A stretch of DNA of 64,000 bases. Source: UBA3792 sp946185305 (GTDB lineage: Bacteria > Bacillota > Clostridia > Christensenellales > CAG-138). How positions within the stretch are numbered: position 1 is the stretch's first letter; each line of letters begins with the position of its first letter. Made by a program: the position numbers and the translations under genes. Of the stretch, positions 35,415 through 43,697 are shown one piece after another. The notes under the pieces are model-generated. The model had not been told where the DNA came from. It worked only from the letters and a program-made list of their open reading frames with translations, and searched no databases. The DNA lies in contig CAMHJE010000003.1 of NCBI GenBank assembly GCA_946185305.1, positions 1 to 64,000 of the forward strand, in the 5' to 3' direction.

Positions 35415-35447
35415 GACAGGCGCGGAGAAGAAAAGGAGTGTGTTTCG

Positions 35448-36119
35448 ATGAAACGAACGCCGATTGACGAACGAAAGCTGCCGAGCTATTCGCGCGGCGA
35501 AGAAATTATGAATATGGTGACGCACATCGTCGGCGGCGCGGTAGGGATTGCCGTGCTTGTCTTTGGCGTCATTCTGTCGGCCGTGCACCATAACGTGTGG
35601 GGCATCGTCGGCGTATCGATCTACGGCGCAACGATGATCTGGCTGTATACGATGAGCAGCATCTACCACGGCCTTATGCCGAGCCGTGCGAAAAAGATCA
35701 TGCAGGTTTTGGATCATTGCACGATCTACGCGCTGATCGCGGGAACCTATACGCCGATCCTGCTTGTGGCGATACGTCCGGTCTATCCGGTGCTCGCATG
35801 GGTGTGCTTCGGCCTTGAATGGGGGCTTTTGGCGCTGACGACGACGCTGACCGCCATTGACCTCCGAAAATATCGCGTGTTCTCGATGATCTGCTATATT
35901 TTCATGGGCTGGCTGATCATCTTTGTCGCGCCGCAGGCGATTGAGGCCATCGGGATCAATGGCTTTTGGTGGCTGCTCGCGGGCGGCATCGCCTACACCA
36001 TCGGCGCGATCCTCTACGGTATCGGCAGCAAGCGCCCGTGGTTCCACTCGATCTTCCACCTGTTCGTGCTGCTCGGCAGCATCCTGCAGGCCGTGGCGAT
36101 CCTGTGGTATGTGCTGTAA
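35448..36119 (+). CDS. Hemolysin III / PAQR family membrane protein
   Basis: The 223-residue protein has seven predicted membrane helices. PAQR motifs are visible: EIMNMVTHIVGGA, SSIYHGLM, LDHCTIYALIAGTYTP and PWFHSIFHLFVL, including the His/Asp set that binds zinc. Bacillus relatives (YqfA) affect membrane fluidity; hemolysis is not general. AAAAGGAGTG precedes the ATG. A terminator follows, ending the uvrA-to-hlyIII run. Confidence 0.9.
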   Translation: MKRTPIDERKLPSYSRGEEIMNMVTHIVGGAVGIAVLVFGVILSAVHHNVWGIVGVSIYGATMIWLYTMSSIYHGLMPSRAKKIMQVLDHCTIYALIAGTYTPILLVAIRPVYPVLAWVCFGLEWGLLALTTTLTAIDLRKYRVFSMICYIFMGWLIIFVAPQAIEAIGINGFWWLLAGGIAYTIGAILYGIGSKRPWFHSIFHLFVLLGSILQAVAILWYVL

Positions 36120-36138
36120 CAGAATACGATCCCTTTTG

Positions 36139-36162
36139 AACCGCCCCGGGAGGGCGGTTTTT
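36139..36162 (+). terminator. Terminator after the hemolysin III gene
   Basis: AACCGCCC / GGGCGGTT is an 8-bp stem with a 5-nt loop followed by TTTTG. Confidence 0.8.
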
Positions 36163-36197
36163 GCAAAACGGTAAAGATTTCCGGCACTTTATGTCGG

Positions 36198-36226
36198 TTG
36201 CAAAGCACGGCGCGGTATGGTATACT
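36198..36226 (+). promoter_or_regulatory. Promoter of the phosphoesterase lipoprotein
   Basis: TTGCAA (36198-36203) and TATACT (36221-36226) are separated by 17 bp, 35 bp before the ATG. Confidence 0.75.
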
Positions 36227-36260
36227 GTTGCGCGAATGAGAAAAACGGGGAGGAACGGCT

Positions 36261-37346
36261 ATGCGATTCGGGAAAACGGCCTTGCTTATGGCGGCGATGC
36301 TGCTGCTGTCGGGCTGCGTGAACAGCGCTGCGCCGGATGTCGCCCTGCCGACCGAAGCGCCGACGCTTGCGCCGACCGCAACGCCGGTCACCGTGGAGCT
36401 TGTCGTGCCGACCGATCCGCCGACCCCGACGCCCACGCCGACCCCGACCGCAACGCCGAGCCCGACGCCCACGCCTACGCCTTCGCCGACACCCACGCCG
36501 AGCCCGACCCCGACGCCGGTGCCGACGCCGTATTCGATGGTGTGGCTGCCGGATACGCAGAATTTGGCGTACCACTATCCGGAGCGGCTTGCCAAGGTCG
36601 GCGACTTTATCGCGGCACATATCGAATCCGACGCCGTTGCGTGCGTACTGCACACGGGCGATATCGTCGATAACGGCTTCAAGGACTGGGAATGGGAGAA
36701 CTTCGATCAATGTCTCAGCCGGTTTTACGGCAGCGTGCCGTTTGTGCCGGTGGCCGGGAACCACGATATCGGGGTGTCGGCCAAGAGCTATAAGGCCTAC
36801 GTGCTGCGGCCGTTTTTGGAGGCGTTCCCGGAGAAACAGAAATTCGAGGGCGGAAAGATGCTCTATACCGTGATCGAGGCGGGCGGCGAACAATGGCTGC
36901 TGCTCGGCGTCGGCTGGAGCTGCGGCAGAACGAAGGCCGAGCTGGAATGGATCGACGCGGTGATGACCGAGCATGCCGATCTCCGGTGTCTCTTCTTTAC
37001 CCACGGCTATCTGACCAACCAGAACCGCATCCTGCCCGGCTGTGCATATCTGGAAGAAAACATCGTCAAAAAATACCCGAATATCGTGCTGGCCCTGTCC
37101 GGCCACTCGCGGGACTACTGCACCAAGGATTATGCCTATGACGACGACGGCGACGGCACAGCGGATCGCACCGTGCATACGCTGATGCTGAATCTGCAGG
37201 GCAAGAACTACTGCTTTCGGCTTTTGACCTTCGATCCGGTCACGCACAGCATCGCCGTGCAGACCTATTCGCTCGACGGCGAGCCGGACAACCGCGAAAC
37301 CAAGGAATACGGCCCGATCAGCTTTACCATCGAAAACGCCTACTGA
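36261..37346 (+). CDS. Lipoprotein metallophosphoesterase with a Pro/Thr stalk
   Basis: The 361-residue protein has a lipobox (LLLSGC, Cys at 19). Residues 25-92 are a (TP/SP/PT) stalk of about 65 residues, longer than usual lipoprotein linkers. A calcineurin-like phosphoesterase domain follows: WLPDTQ (about 95-100), GDIVDN, AGNHDI, FFTHG and SGHSRD carry the two-metal ligands. It is probably displayed above the membrane to cleave phosphate esters. The stalk spaces the domain outward. GGGAGG precedes the ATG, and it has its own promoter and terminator. Confidence 0.9.
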   Translation: MRFGKTALLMAAMLLLSGCVNSAAPDVALPTEAPTLAPTATPVTVELVVPTDPPTPTPTPTPTATPSPTPTPTPSPTPTPSPTPTPVPTPYSMVWLPDTQNLAYHYPERLAKVGDFIAAHIESDAVACVLHTGDIVDNGFKDWEWENFDQCLSRFYGSVPFVPVAGNHDIGVSAKSYKAYVLRPFLEAFPEKQKFEGGKMLYTVIEAGGEQWLLLGVGWSCGRTKAELEWIDAVMTEHADLRCLFFTHGYLTNQNRILPGCAYLEENIVKKYPNIVLALSGHSRDYCTKDYAYDDDGDGTADRTVHTLMLNLQGKNYCFRLLTFDPVTHSIAVQTYSLDGEPDNRETKEYGPISFTIENAY

Positions 37347-37359
37347 CACCAAAACATAC

Positions 37360-37392
37360 AGAACCGCCCTCATGCCGAGGACGGTTCTTTTC
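37360..37392. terminator. Terminator between phosphoesterase and epimerase genes
   Basis: AGAACCGCCCTC / GAGGACGGTTCT is a 12-bp stem with one mismatch and a 5-nt loop, followed by TTTTCG on plus. It lies between convergent genes. Confidence 0.75.
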
Positions 37393-37407
37393 GTTTATCT
37401 ATGCAGC

Positions 37408-38277
37408 TCACGCAAAGAATGTGATCGAGTAGGCATACTGTTTTGCTTCGCCGGGCAGAAGCGATTGCACGCCGGGCTTTTCGTCGATGGCGCCGGTGAA
37501 ATCGTCGTCGTCCGTGCGGCCGAACCACGGCTCCAGGCAGACGAACGGCGCATCCGTCTTCGACCAGACCGCCAGGAACGGGAAGCCGGGGCAGGACAGC
37601 GTCACATACGGCGCACCGTCCGGACGGCACAGCGAAACCGCGTCCACCTGTCCGTCCGGAAAAATCCACGTATCGGCAAGGGAAGCGTCGTACGGCACCG
37701 TGGAAGCGGGCAGCGGATAGACCGTATCGGGCAGGGCAAAGCCTTGGGCGGTCACGCCAAAGTGCGAAAAGGTCCTTTCGCCCGTAAAGTGCAGCAGACA
37801 GCGTTCCTTTTCAACGCCCTCCGGGGGCAGAAAGCCCGGATGCCCGCCGATGGAAAAGAACATTGTTTCGGCGCCGGCGTTTTCGACATGCCAGCCGATA
37901 TGCAGCGTGCGCGGATCGGCTTCGTCAAGCGCATGCCGCACGGTCAGCCGGAAATCATAGGGGTAAAGCGCCTTGGTCGCTTCGGAGGCGCAAAGCATGT
38001 GCGTTACGCTCGTTTCGGTCGCTTCGACGCAGGCAAAGTCCAGATCGCGGGCAAAGCCGTGCTGCGTTTTCATCGGGTAGGCCGCGCTTCCGATACGGTA
38101 CTGCCCGTTTTTCACCTTGCCGACGAACGGAAACAGGATCGGCGCATGGCGGTTCCACGCCTTGGGGTCCGCGCACCAAAGCCGATCCGCACCGGTCGCC
38201 TTGTCGGTAACCGCGCTCAGCTCCGCGCCGTGATCGGCGATTTCAACGCGCAGGGCGTCGTTTTCCAGAATCCGCAT
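37408..38277 (-). CDS. Aldose 1-epimerase family protein (LacX-like)
   Basis: The 289-residue beta-sandwich protein carries RHAPILFPFVG (about 43-53), KTQHGFARD (family His) and GGHPGFLPP (second catalytic-region His), with CLEPWFGR near the C-terminus. These match the LacX/YeaD branch that interconverts sugar anomers or a phosphosugar. No signal peptide, so cytoplasmic. It heads away from a metallo-beta-lactamase-fold gene with a 9-bp gap; the three minus-strand genes 39446-37408 look like one operon. Confidence 0.88.
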   Translation of the reverse strand: MRILENDALRVEIADHGAELSAVTDKATGADRLWCADPKAWNRHAPILFPFVGKVKNGQYRIGSAAYPMKTQHGFARDLDFACVEATETSVTHMLCASEATKALYPYDFRLTVRHALDEADPRTLHIGWHVENAGAETMFFSIGGHPGFLPPEGVEKERCLLHFTGERTFSHFGVTAQGFALPDTVYPLPASTVPYDASLADTWIFPDGQVDAVSLCRPDGAPYVTLSCPGFPFLAVWSKTDAPFVCLEPWFGRTDDDDFTGAIDEKPGVQSLLPGEAKQYAYSITFFA

Positions 38278-38286
38278 GGCATTCCC

Positions 38287-38883
38287 TCACAGCGTCGTGC
38301 TTTCGCCCATGCCGAGCGAAAAGACCGGCAGATCCTTTGCGGCGGCAAGGAACGGCGCAAGCGGCGCAATTTCAAACGTCAGCTGCGGGGTCTTGTAGTG
38401 CATCGGGATCACCATTTTGGGCGCAAGCCGCTTGGCAAGCGCCGCCGCCTGCGCGGCGTCGATCGTGAACGTGCCGCCGACCGGGATCAGCAGCGCGTCC
38501 GCGCCGGACAGGGCCGCCGCCGTCGCATCGTCGAGGTCGTGGCCGAGGTCGCCGAGATGCACGACGGTCTTGCCGTCGGCTTCGATCTTATACAGCGTGT
38601 TCGGGCCGCGCTTGGCGCCCTTGACCTCGTCGTGATAGGCGGCAAAGCCGGTGATCGAAAAGCCCTTTTCGGCATGTTCGCCGAGCGTGTCGATCACGAC
38701 CGGGTCGCCGCTGACCTGATCGAGCGCGTCGTGGTCGAAATGGTGATGCGAGATCGTCACCACGTCGGCCCGTACCGCGTGCAGATCGTAGCCGCTGCCC
38801 TTGTCCACCGGGTCGGTCACAAGCCGCGCGCCCGCTTCGGTTTCGAGCAAAAAGGTAGAATGTGCCAAATACGTCAGTTTCAT
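38287..38883 (-). CDS. Metallo-beta-lactamase-fold hydrolase (UPF0173 type)
   Basis: The 198-residue single-domain protein shows SHHHFDHDA (HxHxDH metal motif, about 45-53) and later HLGDLGHDLD and MHYKTP, the other metal ligands of the fold. UPF0173-type hydrolases are widespread and of unknown substrate. It overlaps the upstream gene by 4 bp (start ATG at 38883). Confidence 0.9.
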   Translation of the reverse strand: MKLTYLAHSTFLLETEAGARLVTDPVDKGSGYDLHAVRADVVTISHHHFDHDALDQVSGDPVVIDTLGEHAEKGFSITGFAAYHDEVKGAKRGPNTLYKIEADGKTVVHLGDLGHDLDDATAAALSGADALLIPVGGTFTIDAAQAAALAKRLAPKMVIPMHYKTPQLTFEIAPLAPFLAAAKDLPVFSLGMGESTTL

Positions 38884-39446
38884 CGCATAGTCCTCCGTTC
38901 GGTCAAAATGATTTTTGCAGCGCGCGCACAGCGATGCTCAACCTCGATCCGCTCGCGGGCGGGAAGCGCATGCGTCATCGTCAGTACCGCGCGTTCATCG
39001 TCCTGTGTCCACCGTTTTTTTGACGACGCCGCCGACGCAAGCAGGATCGCCGAAAGCACCGGTTCGCAGTTCGGCAGCGGCGCGTCGCCGTACCGCAGCA
39101 GCCGATCCATGCGATAATCTACGTAAGCCGCATGGTCGGAGCGGATCGCTTCGCCGGGCGCAATGTTCGGCAGCGACTGCGCATACGCGTCAAATACATT
39201 CTTGGTCAGCGTCAGCAGGAGCCAGCCGTTTTTTACGTCGATGCGCTGCAGCAGCGGGGCGTCGTACAGCCGGCATTCGGATAGGCGCGCCGTCCACAGC
39301 GCGGCAGCCTCCTCGGCGCCGCCGCGGACAAAGTCCGGCGCGGCGAGCATCGCGGCGCGGCTCGGCTTGACGGTCAGCGGACGGCCGAGCGCCTTTGCCG
39401 CAAAGCCCGACAGCGCGGCGGCGGCGGCTTCATAGATCGTGTTCAT
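38880..39446 (-). CDS. Unknown Ala-rich protein, possibly DALR-like helical fold
   Basis: The 188-residue protein is helical and Ala/Leu-rich. Features are a GFAAKALGRPLTV N-terminus, KNGWLLLTLTKNVFDAYAQS in the middle, and a C-terminal YVDYRMDRLLRYGD-like helix bundle that resembles the DALR anticodon-binding fold. No synthetase core. Overlap with the hydrolase gene supports co-translation. Function is not assigned; the DALR comparison is from helix pattern only. Confidence 0.55.
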   Translation of the reverse strand: MNTIYEAAAAALSGFAAKALGRPLTVKPSRAAMLAAPDFVRGGAEEAAALWTARLSECRLYDAPLLQRIDVKNGWLLLTLTKNVFDAYAQSLPNIAPGEAIRSDHAAYVDYRMDRLLRYGDAPLPNCEPVLSAILLASAASSKKRWTQDDERAVLTMTHALPARERIEVEHRCARAAKIILTERRTMR

Positions 39447-39536
39447 ACCCTTATGGTAGCCGCTTTTCGGAAAAAAGTCAATCGGAAACGTTTAGACGGG
39501 GCAGGGAGAGGGCATACTTTTTCCGAGGTGAACCGA

Positions 39537-40088
39537 ATGAAACGACAATTCCCGTTGCTTTTTCTCCTGTTGCTGCTGCTTCTGCCGGTGCAGACGCACG
39601 GCATGACCGCTGTGTACGACGACGTTTTGCGGCTGCATATCCGCGCCAACAGCGATTCCGCTGTCGATCAGGCCGTCAAGCTCCGCGTGCGCGACGCGCT
39701 TCGTCCGCTGTTTGCAGCCAAGGACAGCTATACCGACGCCCGCGCGTTTCTGCTTGCCAATGGCGCGCTGCTGCAAAGCACCGCCGAAGCGGTGCTGCGG
39801 GAAAACGGCATGGACTACGGCGCGCAGCTGATCCTGGGCCGGGATACGTTTCCCGACCGGACGTATGACGGACAGACCTTTCCGGCGGGCACGTATGATG
39901 CGCTGATCGTCAGCCTCGGCCGCGGCGAGGGGCAGAACTGGTGGTGCGTGCTGTTCCCACCGCTGTGCATCGTCACGGAGAACGGCGAGCCGGTCGATCT
40001 GAAGGAGGTACGGCTCGAAAGCTCGATTTTGAAATGGTTCCGACAATGGCGGGCGGACAGAAGCAAGCCCTTGCCTGCCGAAGAATAA
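39537..40088 (+). CDS. spoIIR: Stage II sporulation protein R
   Basis: The 183-residue protein starts at the ATG at 39537 with GAGGTG 6 bp upstream. A signal sequence (residues 5-21, LLFLLLLLLLPV) precedes the SpoIIR core: LRLHIRANSDS (about 31-41), a central helix region, and QNWWCVLFPPLC (about 137-148). SpoIIR is made in the forespore, exported and triggers SpoIIGA to process pro-sigma-E. A dedicated sigma-F promoter is expected, but no good match was found upstream. It strongly indicates an endospore programme and lies 14 bp before sleB. Confidence 0.95.
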   Translation: MKRQFPLLFLLLLLLLPVQTHGMTAVYDDVLRLHIRANSDSAVDQAVKLRVRDALRPLFAAKDSYTDARAFLLANGALLQSTAEAVLRENGMDYGAQLILGRDTFPDRTYDGQTFPAGTYDALIVSLGRGEGQNWWCVLFPPLCIVTENGEPVDLKEVRLESSILKWFRQWRADRSKPLPAEE

Positions 40089-40102
40089 AAGGAGGATGAT
40101 TC

Positions 40103-40786
40103 ATGCAATCCATCAAAACACGGATCGCGCGGGGGCGGTTTTTGCTGCTCGCGCTGCTGCTGCTTTGCAGCGTCGCGCTGCCCGCCGCGGCGGATACGGT
40201 GCTGAAAAAAGGCTCCGGCGGCGAGGCCGTTGTGGCTCTGCAGCGCAAGCTGCGGCAATGGGGCTATTACAACGGCCCGGTAGACGGCATCTTCGGTTCG
40301 CAGACCGAGGCCGCCGTGCGCTACTTTCAACGGAAAAACGGCCTGTCCGCCGACGGCATTGTAGGCCCGCGAACCGCCGCCGCGCTCGGCCTGACGCTTT
40401 CCGACGACAGCGCCGCCGCCGTTTCCGGCACGCAGGACAAGGACGTGTATCTGCTGGCGCAATGTATCCACGGCGAAGCCCGCGGCGAGCCGTATAAAGG
40501 GCAGGTCGCCGTCGGCGCGGTGATTCTCAACCGCGTCCGTTCCAGTCAGTTTCCCAACTCGATCTCCGGCGTGATCTATCAAAAGGGCGCGTTTTCAGTT
40601 GTGTCCGACGGACAGATCCATATGGCGCCGAATGAGTCGGCGCTCAAGGCTGCGCGGGATGCGCTCAGCGGGTGGGATCCGACCGGCGGGTGTCTGTACT
40701 ATTACAATCCGAAAAAGACAAGCAACGCGTGGATCCTGTCACGGCCGATCATGCTGACCATCGGCGACCATGTGTTCTGTAGGTAG
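40103..40786 (+). CDS. sleB: Spore cortex-lytic enzyme SleB
   Basis: The 227-residue protein has a signal peptide (1-30, ending AAA), a peptidoglycan-binding domain (about 36-95, GEAVVALQRKLRQWGYY) and a hydrolase_2/SleB domain (about 113-227). E125 in CIHGEARGEP is the expected catalytic residue. SleB is a lytic transglycosylase that depolymerises cortex during germination. AAAGGAGG precedes the ATG at 40103. It is followed 7 bp later by ypeB, which protects and localises SleB in Bacillus. Confidence 0.95.
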   Translation: MQSIKTRIARGRFLLLALLLLCSVALPAAADTVLKKGSGGEAVVALQRKLRQWGYYNGPVDGIFGSQTEAAVRYFQRKNGLSADGIVGPRTAAALGLTLSDDSAAAVSGTQDKDVYLLAQCIHGEARGEPYKGQVAVGAVILNRVRSSQFPNSISGVIYQKGAFSVVSDGQIHMAPNESALKAARDALSGWDPTGGCLYYYNPKKTSNAWILSRPIMLTIGDHVFCR

Positions 40787-40793
40787 GTGTGCC

Positions 40794-42104
40794 ATGAGAC
40801 GTTTTTTTCGTGGATTTGTTATTTTTTCTCTGCTGGCCGTGATTGCAGCGGGCGGGGTGCTGTACGGTGAAAAGTGCCGGGAGGCAGATCATTTACTGGA
40901 CGAGCTCACGGCGCTGCGGCTGCAAAACGAGACGGACGCGGCAAGCGCGGCACGCTCGCTGTCGGATGCGCTCGGCGAGCTGCGAACGGGACTCCGAAAG
41001 CTCTCCGCTGCCGGAACACCGGACGCCACGGCACGGCTCTTTGCCGAGGTTCGTCGGTTGTCCGACCGAGCGGGCGGCGCGCTCGGCACTATGAACCTTT
41101 CGCACGTGGATGGCGCGGCGCTCGGTCAGTTTTTGACCCGCACCGGCGACTACGCGGACACGCTTTTGCGATCCGTGCAGGGCGGCACAATGCTTTCCGA
41201 CACCGACACGGCACAGCTCGATGCGATCCATACACAGCTTGCGGCGGTGCAGAATGTGCTTGACGAGCGCATTTCGATCGGCGCGCTGCCGGATGAAGCC
41301 GTATCGCCGGACGGATACTATACGGCGTCCGAATCGGGCGGACTTCCGGCGTACCCGGCCATCGAGTACAGCGGCCTATACGGCGAAGCGTGCGAAACGG
41401 CCGAGCCGCGCGGCTTGCCGGATCGCATCGTTTCGCAGGAGGAAGCGGATCGCCTTGTTCGTGCCGCATGGCCCGATACGGATTGGCAGTTTGCCGGACG
41501 ACGCGAGGGTGCCATAGCGACCTTTGATTTTATCGGGCCGTTGGGCGAAAGTGCCTCCATCACCGAACGCGGCGGCAAGCGGATCGCCTGGATGACCGAG
41601 CCGTCGGGCCGACGCAGCGGAACACCTGCGCCGGAGGAACGCTCAGCGTTTGAGGAAACAGCAAAGGCGTATCTTGCTGATGCCGGTTTCGGTGCCATGC
41701 AGCCGACGGTCATGCGACATTATACCGGAGCGGTTGTGCTGCGGCTTTGTGCCATGCAAGACGGCGTGCTGCTCCTGTCCGACAGCGTCGATGTCTGGCT
41801 CGACCGCGACACCGGGCGCGTGATCGGCTTCGATGCCCGTGCTTATTATCAAAACCATACGCTGCGCGAGCTGCCTGCGCCGACGCTGACGGCGGAGGAA
41901 GCAAAAACCGAGCTGTCACCCGCGCTCACGCCCGATACCGTTACGCTGTGCCTGCTGTGCCGCGGTACCGAGGAAACGCTGTGCTATGCGTGTCGCGCCG
42001 CAAAGGGCGAGCGCACCTATATCGTCTATCTCAATGCGCAGACAGGCGCCGAGGAGGAGATTCAAGAGCTCCAGACCTCCGAGGACGGCGAGGCGCTGCG
42101 CTGA
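40794..42104 (+). CDS. ypeB: Germination protein YpeB
   Basis: The 436-residue protein starts at the ATG at 40794 (AGGTAGGTG upstream); a longer frame from 40770 is rejected. A signal anchor (4-25) precedes a helical N-terminal half (30-170) and three PepSY-like beta domains (about 185-436, for example SQEEADRLVRAAW and TLTAEEAKTELSP). YpeB keeps SleB inactive until germination. The order sleB-ypeB matches Bacillus; spoIIR upstream is a local addition. Confidence 0.92.
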   Translation: MRRFFRGFVIFSLLAVIAAGGVLYGEKCREADHLLDELTALRLQNETDAASAARSLSDALGELRTGLRKLSAAGTPDATARLFAEVRRLSDRAGGALGTMNLSHVDGAALGQFLTRTGDYADTLLRSVQGGTMLSDTDTAQLDAIHTQLAAVQNVLDERISIGALPDEAVSPDGYYTASESGGLPAYPAIEYSGLYGEACETAEPRGLPDRIVSQEEADRLVRAAWPDTDWQFAGRREGAIATFDFIGPLGESASITERGGKRIAWMTEPSGRRSGTPAPEERSAFEETAKAYLADAGFGAMQPTVMRHYTGAVVLRLCAMQDGVLLLSDSVDVWLDRDTGRVIGFDARAYYQNHTLRELPAPTLTAEEAKTELSPALTPDTVTLCLLCRGTEETLCYACRAAKGERTYIVYLNAQTGAEEEIQELQTSEDGEALR

Positions 42105-42115
42105 ATACAAGCTGC

Positions 42116-42146
42116 AATCCCCGCGGACTTCCGCGGGGATTTTTGC
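42116..42146 (+). terminator. Terminator after ypeB
   Basis: AATCCCCGCGG / CCGCGGGGATT is an 11-bp perfect stem with a 4-nt loop followed by TTTT. Confidence 0.9.
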
Positions 42147-42259
42147 GGCGAATTGCGGGAATATGCCGATAAAGGTTGAGTCTTTGGAAAAAACGTGTTA
42201 GAATATTACAAATCTGTGTTCCGAAGCAGGAACAGCGCAAGACGTTTTAGCCAAAGCTT

Positions 42260-42464
42260 TTGAGAACGATCCTGTTCTGGTTCGACGGGGCCGAGGACTG
42301 CCGCGCCGCATCGGCGCGCTATGTCACGCTTGCGATCCCGCTGCTGCTGTTCAAGCTGACAGCGGTGTATACGGTGTCCATCAACAGCGGGGCTGAACGC
42401 GCATCTGTCCAAGCCGGTTGAGCCTGCGGCACTGTTTGAAACACTCGAAGAACTGCTTCGGTAA
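42260..42464 (+). pseudogene. Decayed gene remnant ending in a response-regulator receiver tail
   Basis: Codons 42390-42464 read GLNAHLSKPVEPAALFETLE..., then a stop: the last 24 residues of a receiver domain, including the conserved Lys of the K-P motif that contacts the phospho-Asp. Nothing upstream in that frame is receiver-like. In another frame, 42260-42421 reads a short hydrophobic segment (YVTLAIPLLLFKLTAV) resembling an integral membrane helix, then a stop. Both lie in a 400-bp gap without ribosome sites. They look like pieces of a deleted hybrid kinase or regulator and a membrane gene. Confidence 0.55.
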
Positions 42465-42542
42465 CGGGTCCGGTCGGCCGTAAATACAGAAAGGAACGGC
42501 GGCAGCAATGTCGCCGTTTTGCGAAGGGGGAAATGGGAACAA

Positions 42543-43649
42543 ATGCGTATAAAATGGAACAGACTTTGCGCGTGGCTGCTGTGCGTGCTGCTGCTCGCTC
42601 TTGCGCTGCACGCGCTTGCAGAGGAAACATACTATACCATCACGTTTGACGCGAACGGCGGTGCGACCAACACGTCCTCCACAAAGGTCAAGGCGGGCAA
42701 TGCCATCGGTCGCCTGCCATCAGCGGCGCGGAACGGCTATACGTTCGACGGCTGGTACACCAACCGCGAGGGCGGCACAAGGCTTACCAAAGAATGGAAA
42801 CCGACCGAGAGCACCACGGTCTACGCGCATTGGACGGCACAGACCACACCTACACCCTCGCCAAGTCCAACCCCAACGCCGTCACCGACGCCTACACCGG
42901 ATCCAACGCCAACACCTACGCCAACGCCAACACCTACGCCAACGCCAACACTGACGCCGACACCCACACCGACACCGACGCCAACAGCGACGCCGACGAC
43001 TACACCGACGCCGACGCCAACAGCGACGCCGACGACTACACCGACACCGACGCTCACGCCCGCACCGACGCCTGCTCCAACAGCAACGCCTACTCCGACA
43101 CCTGCTCCGGCGCCAACCCCAACGCCGACCGCTGCCCCGACGGTGACGCCGACGGCAACGCCTCGTCCGGCGCAAACTGAAACCGGGAGGAGCCAAGCTG
43201 CCTCCTCGACCGTGACGCCCTCGCCGGCCGTGCGCCAAACAGCGGCAACGTCTCGGCCGACCGAAGCGCCTACCGCTGTCCCGACCGAGCTGTCGACGGA
43301 AATCCCGACCGAGCCGCCGACGGCAAGACCAACGGAGCTGCTAACCGAACCGCCGACAGAGGCGCTGTCTTCCGCACCGCCGCTTGCGACCGAGGACGAA
43401 GCGGCGGGCAAGCCGCCTTTCGAAGAAACGGAGTCGCCCGCCGAAAGCCCATCTACGTCGCAATTCGACAACGCAAAAGGCGTCACGCCGCAGCCCGACA
43501 GCACGGAAAGCCGGGAAAGGACGATGTCGACGGCACAGGAGCCCGCGGGAGAACGAACCCTCTTGCCGATCCTGCTGATCGCGGGCGGAGCGATGTTGGT
43601 TGGCTTCATATTTTTCGTGCTTTGGAAACGAAAAAAGAATAACGGATAA
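42543..43649 (+). CDS. Pro/Thr-stalk surface protein with InlB B-repeat and C-terminal anchor
   Basis: The 368-residue protein starts at the ATG at 42543 with AAGGGGG upstream. Signal peptide (1-26, ending ALHALA); an InlB-type B-repeat/Flg_new domain (about 30-100, ITFDANGG, GYTFDGWYTN, TVYAHW); a stalk of over 110 residues of TPTPTP-type repeats; a less repetitive TE/PT segment; then a membrane helix (LLPILLIAGGAMLVGFIFFVLW) and KRKKNNG. No LPXTG sorting motif, so it is membrane- not wall-anchored. Role is probably display of a small binding domain far from the membrane. Confidence 0.85.
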   Translation: MRIKWNRLCAWLLCVLLLALALHALAEETYYTITFDANGGATNTSSTKVKAGNAIGRLPSAARNGYTFDGWYTNREGGTRLTKEWKPTESTTVYAHWTAQTTPTPSPSPTPTPSPTPTPDPTPTPTPTPTPTPTPTLTPTPTPTPTPTATPTTTPTPTPTATPTTTPTPTLTPAPTPAPTATPTPTPAPAPTPTPTAAPTVTPTATPRPAQTETGRSQAASSTVTPSPAVRQTAATSRPTEAPTAVPTELSTEIPTEPPTARPTELLTEPPTEALSSAPPLATEDEAAGKPPFEETESPAESPSTSQFDNAKGVTPQPDSTESRERTMSTAQEPAGERTLLPILLIAGGAMLVGFIFFVLWKRKKNNG

Positions 43650-43652
43650 AAA

Positions 43653-43681
43653 CAAGCCGGAACGAACTTCGTTCCGGCTTG
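43653..43681. terminator. Terminator between two convergent surface-protein genes
   Basis: CAAGCCGGAACGA and its complement form a strong stem with GAACTTC in the loop region. The minus strand continues TTTTTAT, so it best terminates the NlpC/P60 gene, and it may also stop the plus-strand gene. Confidence 0.75.
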
Positions 43682-43697
43682 CTGTTCTATGCAGTTG

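Noticed and set aside
36189..37373. 394-codon minus-strand frame
   Set aside because: Antisense of the phosphoesterase lipoprotein, including its Pro/Thr stalk.
37372..39117. 581-codon plus-strand frame
   Set aside because: Spans three real minus-strand genes with family motifs; low-complexity Arg/Gly composition.
39453..39536. Longer start for spoIIR
   Set aside because: The ATG at 39537 has GAGGTG at good spacing and leads straight into a signal peptide; the extension is not SpoIIR-like.
39447..39536. Sigma-F/sigma-G promoter upstream of spoIIR
   Set aside because: GG-n-n-A-like -10 candidates were seen, but no -35 at proper spacing.
42821..43609. 262-codon Gly/Val-rich minus-strand frame
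   Set aside because: Mirror of the TPTP stalk (GV repeats), not a collagen-like or other real protein.
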